Shown here: in pieces, positions 50,671-55,119 of the stretch | Numbering within the stretch: position 1 is the first letter of the stretch | Layout of the letters: the number at the start of each line of letters is the position of its first letter | Source of the DNA: BQJU01 sp964015035 | GTDB lineage: Bacteria > Bacteroidota > Bacteroidia > Chitinophagales > Saprospiraceae | Assembly: GCA_964015035.1 (NCBI GenBank) | Contig: CAXHCA010000028.1 | Location: 1 to 55,119, forward strand | DNA length: 55,119 nucleotides | Reading direction: 5' to 3' | Made by a program: the position numbers and the translations under genes | Notes under the pieces: model-generated | Told to the model about the DNA's origin: nothing | Databases searched by the model: none | Seen by the model: the letters and a program-made list of their open reading frames with translations, nothing else

Positions 50671-51809
50671 CGATGACACTCCGCACTAAAGCGGATGCCC
50701 AGTTCTAACCATTGCCTCCAAGTTTTAGAAACAATGGATTGACGACGGAAAAGGTCCTGTAACAGGAGCCGGTTATTCAATTGATGATAAGTAATCCGAT
50801 CCTCCAGGTGCGCAGCGGCTCGAAGCGCTACCACTGACGGGCTTACCCGCTCCATGACTCTCTGATTTTCAGATACGTAAGCAGGAGGTTCATCATCGGG
50901 AAGATAATAAGTAGCAGAGGCCCAAGACAACATAAAATTATCTTTAAAATAGTGTTTATACTGCCGCCAAATGTCCTTAGCAAAGGGTCTATTGAGGTCG
51001 GCAACATATGCCAGCATCCACGCCAGGTGATTGCCCGTAGGCATGACTTCACATTTATTGGTTGTCGTAAATGCACTGCAAGGTAGGGTTGATCTTTCAT
51101 AGATCAGCTCTCGGTTGACAAATGCCACCCAATCCTTGACCGGGCCGGCACTTAAACTCGCCTGCATCTGTCGATCAAAACAAGCCAAGCCATAGAGTAC
51201 TGCCGCATTATCGCAGGTCCAGTATTTGATACCTTTGGGAAAGCTTAGCAGGTGTCGGTAAGGGGAACGGGAAATTTCCCGGGCCAGATAGGTGGTCACT
51301 TTTTCTTGAAAGGCGGTATAAACGCCCGCCGTATCATTTTGTGCGAAAGCACCCAAAATAATACTCAACTGACTCAGGTAAAGGCCCTGGTTCTTCCAAT
51401 TGCCACTTTTATTGATCTCGGGGAAAAACTGCTCCTGAGAAACATTAATGACAATTTTTTCCAGCATTTCCTGCACTTCAGTGCGTTTGTCCGGATACCT
51501 CGTGCCATAATCGGCCAACGCTTCAGCAATGGTACTCATGGCCAAAAGACTGGTTTCCCAATGATCTGCATCGTAATCGGGCAATCGCCATTCCGTCTTC
51601 AAAAATTCCGAAACCTGACGATAGTGGTTGTGCCGCAGAGCACCGCTCACATCGTAGACCCATAGCCCGATAAAAAAGAGGGCCAGTATCCCTCCAAAGA
51701 GCAATGCGCCCCAGGCTTGTTTGATCTGCAAACGCTTCAAAGCATACCAAACGGCCAGCGGAACGGCCAAAACGGATAGCAGTATAATTAAAAGGGCGAT
51801 AAAATTCAT
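50667..51809 (-). CDS. Uncharacterised membrane-anchored helical protein
   Basis: The 380-residue protein has two N-terminal membrane segments (about residues 2-22 and 33-52), then a domain of about 320 residues that looks helical. It has motifs such as HWETSLLAMSTIAEALADYG, NWKNQGLYLSQLSIILGAF, KYWTCDNAAVLYGLACF and PTGNHLAWMLAYVADLNRP. The pattern of spaced Trp, Asp and His is reminiscent of (alpha/alpha)6 barrels, including linalool dehydratase-isomerase, but the likeness is weak. The function is unknown. The TAA stop is made by the border of the adjacent palindromic repeat. The MFS gene ends 66 bp upstream on the same strand, so the two may be co-transcribed. Confidence 0.65.
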   Translation of the reverse strand: MNFIALLIILLSVLAVPLAVWYALKRLQIKQAWGALLFGGILALFFIGLWVYDVSGALRHNHYRQVSEFLKTEWRLPDYDADHWETSLLAMSTIAEALADYGTRYPDKRTEVQEMLEKIVINVSQEQFFPEINKSGNWKNQGLYLSQLSIILGAFAQNDTAGVYTAFQEKVTTYLAREISRSPYRHLLSFPKGIKYWTCDNAAVLYGLACFDRQMQASLSAGPVKDWVAFVNRELIYERSTLPCSAFTTTNKCEVMPTGNHLAWMLAYVADLNRPFAKDIWRQYKHYFKDNFMLSWASATYYLPDDEPPAYVSENQRVMERVSPSVVALRAAAHLEDRITYHQLNNRLLLQDLFRRQSIVSKTWRQWLELGIRFSAECHR

Positions 51810-51875
51810 GTGCTGAGTGGTGTAATATGCAATTTAAACAATCCAAAGATAACGAACCCCAGATAAAAAGCGACA

Positions 51876-53108
51876 TTACTGTTTACTGGCTCGAAAAATA
51901 AATACGTAGACTAGCCAACCTGCCAGTGTAAAGATAGCCGCCGCCAAAAGCGGGAAATTGCCGTTAAGGGTGTTGAGATAGCCCGCTAGAAGCGGTGGAA
52001 AAATTTGACCAAGCGATTGCATCGATTGATTGATGCCCAAGATTTCTCCCTGCTGGCTGGCCAATGCCTGTTCGGAAACTACTGTGGTGAGATTGGGAGA
52101 AGTAATACCCTGGGAAATAGCAATCAAGGGATTGATAATATAAAACCAAAAAGATTGATCGGGTAAAAGGAGCACACCGATCGAAAGCGATAAGGCCAGG
52201 ATAGAATAATTCAAGACCACCGCACTAGAAATTCGGCCGCTCATCCTTCTAACAATAAAACCTTGGGTAAAAGCTAGCCAAATGCCAATCCACCCGTACA
52301 AGAGGCCAATGCTCTTTTCTGTATATTCAAACATTTGAATGAGATAAACAGAAAAGAACTGGGTAAAGAAGGAGAAGCCCAGAGAAAGCAATAAGATAAC
52401 CGTAAATATCACCCGCAAATGTGGCTGGCGAAAGGATTTGCTTACATTGCGTAAGCCCCTAAATAGATTGACCGGAGTCTCACTTTTTTCCTGTAGGGTT
52501 TCAGGAAAACGAAATTGTACGATGATTAAATTGACTAAGGTTAGCCCTGCTGTCAACCAAAAAGGCGTCGCGTGATTAAACCAGGAGACAATCGTATTGT
52601 CCGCCAAAATCCCCCCTAAGGCAGGCCCCAATATAAAGCCAATCCCAAAGGCAGCTCCCACCAAACCAAAGTTTTTAGCTTTAGATTTGGCATCGCTGAT
52701 ATCCGCAATGGCCGACAGAATAATGGCGATATTACCACCGGTAAATCCCGGCAACATTCGACTAAAAAACAACAAAAAGAGATTGCCTTGCAGTATGGCA
52801 TAAGCAAAAAGCAAATAACCGACCATGGTGCCAACCAGCGAAATACTGAGCAAGGGTCTTCTACCGTAGCGATCAGATAATGCCCCCAACATCGGTGCTC
52901 CAAAAAGTTGCATAAATGGATAACAAGCGACAAGGATACCGTAATAAATTGACCGTTGATCCATGGTTACCGTGGCATCAAAAAATCCTGAGGTATCCTC
53001 AAAAAACAATGCGGGAATAACGGGAATAATAATACCGATTCCCAGCATATCAATAAAGACCGTTAGGAAAATAGTCAGTAGCGGAGAAGCAGAGCGATCT
53101 TTTGCCAT
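51876..53108 (-). CDS. Major facilitator superfamily transporter, TetA-like
   Basis: The 410-residue inner-membrane protein has 12 hydrophobic segments. The start LLTIFLTVFIDMLGIGIIIPVIPALF and the GALSDRYGRRPLLSISLVG loop (MFS motif A) with LPGFTGGNIAIILSAIADIS, then GAAFGIGFILGPALGGIL (motif C of drug antiporters) are typical of the TetA/multidrug exporter group. It probably expels a small molecule in exchange for protons; no substrate is evident. ATG at 53108 is preferred over an in-frame TTG at 53120. It precedes the uncharacterised membrane protein gene by 66 bp. Confidence 0.93.
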   Translation of the reverse strand: MAKDRSASPLLTIFLTVFIDMLGIGIIIPVIPALFFEDTSGFFDATVTMDQRSIYYGILVACYPFMQLFGAPMLGALSDRYGRRPLLSISLVGTMVGYLLFAYAILQGNLFLLFFSRMLPGFTGGNIAIILSAIADISDAKSKAKNFGLVGAAFGIGFILGPALGGILADNTIVSWFNHATPFWLTAGLTLVNLIIVQFRFPETLQEKSETPVNLFRGLRNVSKSFRQPHLRVIFTVILLLSLGFSFFTQFFSVYLIQMFEYTEKSIGLLYGWIGIWLAFTQGFIVRRMSGRISSAVVLNYSILALSLSIGVLLLPDQSFWFYIINPLIAISQGITSPNLTTVVSEQALASQQGEILGINQSMQSLGQIFPPLLAGYLNTLNGNFPLLAAAIFTLAGWLVYVFIFRASKQ

Positions 53109-53129
53109 GAATATTGTCAATTAATGGTG

Positions 53130-53137
53130 CAAAAGTA
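53130..53137 (-). promoter_or_regulatory. Candidate -7 element upstream of the MFS gene
   Basis: On the minus strand TACTTTTG matches TAnnTTTG 22 nt upstream of the MFS ATG. No TTTG or TTG is found 19-21 nt before it, so the call is weak. Confidence 0.3.
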
Positions 53138-53228
53138 ATTGGATTCAGCATAATTGCGTTATGTGGTCCAACTATTTTCCTGCTTTTTTAGCTATTTTGA
53201 CCGGTCAATAAATTTAAAAATTACCATC

Positions 53229-55119
53229 ATGCAGTACTTCGCCTTAACCACACGATTTCTGTTCCTCTTCCTTGTAATTGGAATGACCACTTTTGTTCAG
53301 GCACAAAAGAAAAACACACAAAAAACAGTCACTGCCAGTGAAAACCTCTACCCCGAAACCCTCTACAACTCCATCGAATGGCGTTGCATCGGGCCTTTCC
53401 GCGGTGGACGCTCTGCCACCGTGACCGGTGTTCCCGGAAAACCCAATTTATTCTATTTTGGATCTACAGGTGGTGGCGTTTGGCGCACCAAGGACGGCGG
53501 ACAAACCTGGGAAAACATTTCCGATGGATTCTTTGGTGGCTCCATCGGCTCGGTAGCAGTCAGTGAATACGACAACAATGTGATCTATGTCGGCGGCGGA
53601 GAAAAAACGGTCCGTGGCAATGTCTCATACGGCAATGGCATCTGGAAAACAGTGGATGCCGGGAAGACCTGGACACATATTGGTCTAGAAAACTCCCGAC
53701 ACGTCCCACGTATCCGCATTCATCCACGCAATCCGGATATCGTATATGCAGCAGTACTGGGAGACCTTTATAAATCAAGCGAAGAACGAGGGGTCTATCG
53801 GAGTAAGGACGGGGGAAAAAATTGGCAAAAGGTCCTTTTTGCGAATGCAGATGCCGGTGCCATTGACCTCCTTCTGGATCCGAATAACCCGCGCATTATT
53901 TACGCCACTACCTGGCGAGTAAGAAGAACGCCTTATAGTTTGGAAAGCGGCGGCGAAGGGTCGGCCCTTTGGAAAAGTACTGACAGCGGGGACACCTGGA
54001 CCAATATTTCTAAAAACAAAGGATTGCCGGAAGGGACTTGGGGCATTGGCGCTGTGGCCGTCTCTCCTGTCAACTCCAATCGCGTTTGGGCACTGATTGA
54101 AAATGAAAATGGTGGGGTTTTCCGCTCTGATGATGCGGGAGAAACCTGGAAGAAAATCAATAGCGACCGGGCCCTTCGCCAGCGTGCTTGGTACTATACA
54201 CGCATTTATGCCGATACCAAAGACCAAGAGATTGTCTATGTCATGAATGTCAACTACCAGAAATCCACGGACGGAGGCAAAACCTTCAAAGCCTACCGGG
54301 CTCCTCATGGCGATCACCATGATTTGTGGATTGCGCCTGAAGACAACCAACGAATGATCATTGCTGATGATGGAGGTGCGCAAATTAGTTTTGATGGGGG
54401 TGACAATTGGTCGACCTATCACAATCAACCTACCGCTCAATTTTATCGAGTAACCACCGACAATCATTTCCCCTACCGCATTTACGGAGCACAACAGGAC
54501 AATTCAACGGTTCGTATTGAACACCGCACGGAAGGTCGATCCATTGGCGAGCGCGCTTGGGAACCTACCGCAGGAGGGGAAAGTGCCCATATCGCCGTAG
54601 ACCCTCAGGATAATGACGTCGTTTTTGGCGGTAGCTACGGCGGATACCTGACCCGATTCAATCACCGTACCCGCCAACGGCAAGCGGTCAATGTGTGGCC
54701 CGACAACCCCATGGGCTACGGTGCCGAGGGTATGAAATACCGTTTTCAATGGAATTTCCCGATCTTCTTTTCACCTCACAATCCCCAAAAGCTCTATACC
54801 ACTTCCAATCATGTACACATCAGTTATGATGGCGGACTTAGTTGGGCGCTGAGTAGTCCGGACCTCACTAGAAATGACTCCAGCAAATTGGTTTCATCCG
54901 GCGGCCCGATCACCAAGGACAATACCAGTGTAGAATATTACTGTACCCTTTTTGCAGGGGTAGAATCTCCCTACGAAGAAGGCCTCCTTTGGGTTGGCAG
55001 TGATGATGGCTTGATTCATGTAAGTAAAGACGGAGGTAAATCGTGGACCAATGTCACGCCTAAAGGTATGCCCGAATGGATGATGATCAACAGCATTGAT
55101 CCAGACCCATTTGTCAAAG
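53229..55119 (+). CDS. Secreted BNR/sortilin-like beta-propeller protein (C-terminus cut by window edge)
   Basis: The 630 codons present begin with a signal peptide (ends TTFVQAQ). Next comes WRCIGPFRGGRSATVTGVPG and blades with the Asp-box pattern: GVWRTKDGGQTW, GIWKTVDAGKTW, GVYRSKDGGKNW, ALWKSTDSGDTW, GVFRSDDAGETW. A HGDHHDLWIAP and RMIIADDGGAQISFDGG region is typical of the long VPS10/sortilin-like proteins of Bacteroidota, which often exceed 1000 residues, so a large part is missing. No lipobox is visible. It is a paralogue of the protein at 47961. The exact role is unknown; binding or cleavage of extracellular glycans or proteins is inferred. Confidence 0.9.
   Translation, partial: MQYFALTTRFLFLFLVIGMTTFVQAQKKNTQKTVTASENLYPETLYNSIEWRCIGPFRGGRSATVTGVPGKPNLFYFGSTGGGVWRTKDGGQTWENISDGFFGGSIGSVAVSEYDNNVIYVGGGEKTVRGNVSYGNGIWKTVDAGKTWTHIGLENSRHVPRIRIHPRNPDIVYAAVLGDLYKSSEERGVYRSKDGGKNWQKVLFANADAGAIDLLLDPNNPRIIYATTWRVRRTPYSLESGGEGSALWKSTDSGDTWTNISKNKGLPEGTWGIGAVAVSPVNSNRVWALIENENGGVFRSDDAGETWKKINSDRALRQRAWYYTRIYADTKDQEIVYVMNVNYQKSTDGGKTFKAYRAPHGDHHDLWIAPEDNQRMIIADDGGAQISFDGGDNWSTYHNQPTAQFYRVTTDNHFPYRIYGAQQDNSTVRIEHRTEGRSIGERAWEPTAGGESAHIAVDPQDNDVVFGGSYGGYLTRFNHRTRQRQAVNVWPDNPMGYGAEGMKYRFQWNFPIFFSPHNPQKLYTTSNHVHISYDGGLSWALSSPDLTRNDSSKLVSSGGPITKDNTSVEYYCTLFAGVESPYEEGLLWVGSDDGLIHVSKDGGKSWTNVTPKGMPEWMMINSIDPDPFVK

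Noticed and set aside
53775..54494. Long open frame of 239 codons on the minus strand
   Set aside because: It lies wholly antisense to the BNR propeller gene, has no start context or domain, and is explained by codon bias of the real gene.
1..55119. tRNA or rRNA genes
   Set aside because: No cloverleaf with a GGTTCGA-type T-arm and matching acceptor stem was found in gene-free gaps; a GGTTCGAAAACC in the repeat at 20341 is part of that element.

Overview
The window reads as a chromosomal segment of a Bacteroidota bacterium, most likely of the Saprospiria (Lewinella/Haliscomenobacter-like). This placement is inferred from several traits. Five secreted proteins end in type IX secretion (T9SS) sorting domains. 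There is a DUF1800/DUF1501 pair, a TonB-dependent receptor and many small lipoproteins. Promoters match the Bacteroidota form (TTTG/TTG, about 20 nt, TAnnTTTG), and classical Shine-Dalgarno sites are scarce. No rRNA, tRNA, CRISPR array, transposase or prophage gene was found.

Layout, 1-20 kb: mutS (cut by the window start), a DUF3052 gene, a dicluster ferredoxin, a three-gene operon (outer-membrane barrel, ECF sigma factor, membrane-anchored barrel/anti-sigma-like protein), a secreted T9SS esterase, dnaK, a lipoprotein, panB-mltG, a disaccharide phosphorolysis operon (pgmB, GH65 phosphorylase, lipoprotein), and the DUF1800/DUF1501 pair. 20-39 kb: a TonB receptor, a four-PDZ T9SS protein divergent from a DUF4403 lipoprotein, an nhaD antiporter, dusB-cca (tRNA maturation), a sodium/solute symporter, a head-GIN adhesin-like protein, a lipoprotein-type inorganic pyrophosphatase coupled to a GNAT acetyltransferase, a second ECF sigma/anti-sigma pair, and lysA behind a long structured leader. 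39-55 kb: a 1798-residue modular secreted protein with ten cysteine-rich repeats plus dockerin-like, cohesin-like and T9SS domains, an unrecognised 488-residue helical protein, RlpA-SPOR, two BNR/sortilin-like beta-propeller proteins, an unrecognised membrane protein and an MFS transporter.

The most unusual structure is not a gene. A family of dispersed palindromic elements (about 130-190 bp, plus one 25-bp remnant) occurs six times: 2143-2167, 6050-6224, 20219-20396, 22521-22710, 35216-35346 and 50493-50670. Each is bounded by inverted ends of the type TGCATGTTTGGAGG and flanked by a direct CTTAG-like pentamer. The longer copies carry internal hairpins, including a TCTCGGCTCAGCCGAGA core. 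In three cases the element border itself provides the stop codon of the adjacent gene. These look like non-autonomous MITE- or REP-like elements; no mobilising enzyme is encoded in the window.

Other candidates are a 15-bp perfect inverted repeat closing a 72-nt loop in the lysA leader, a perfect 16-bp palindrome between two divergent envelope genes, an inverted repeat over a lipoprotein promoter, and unusual pairings of export signals (Tat plus T9SS, lipoprotein signal plus T9SS). All gene functions are assigned by reading the protein sequence only; no database search was run.
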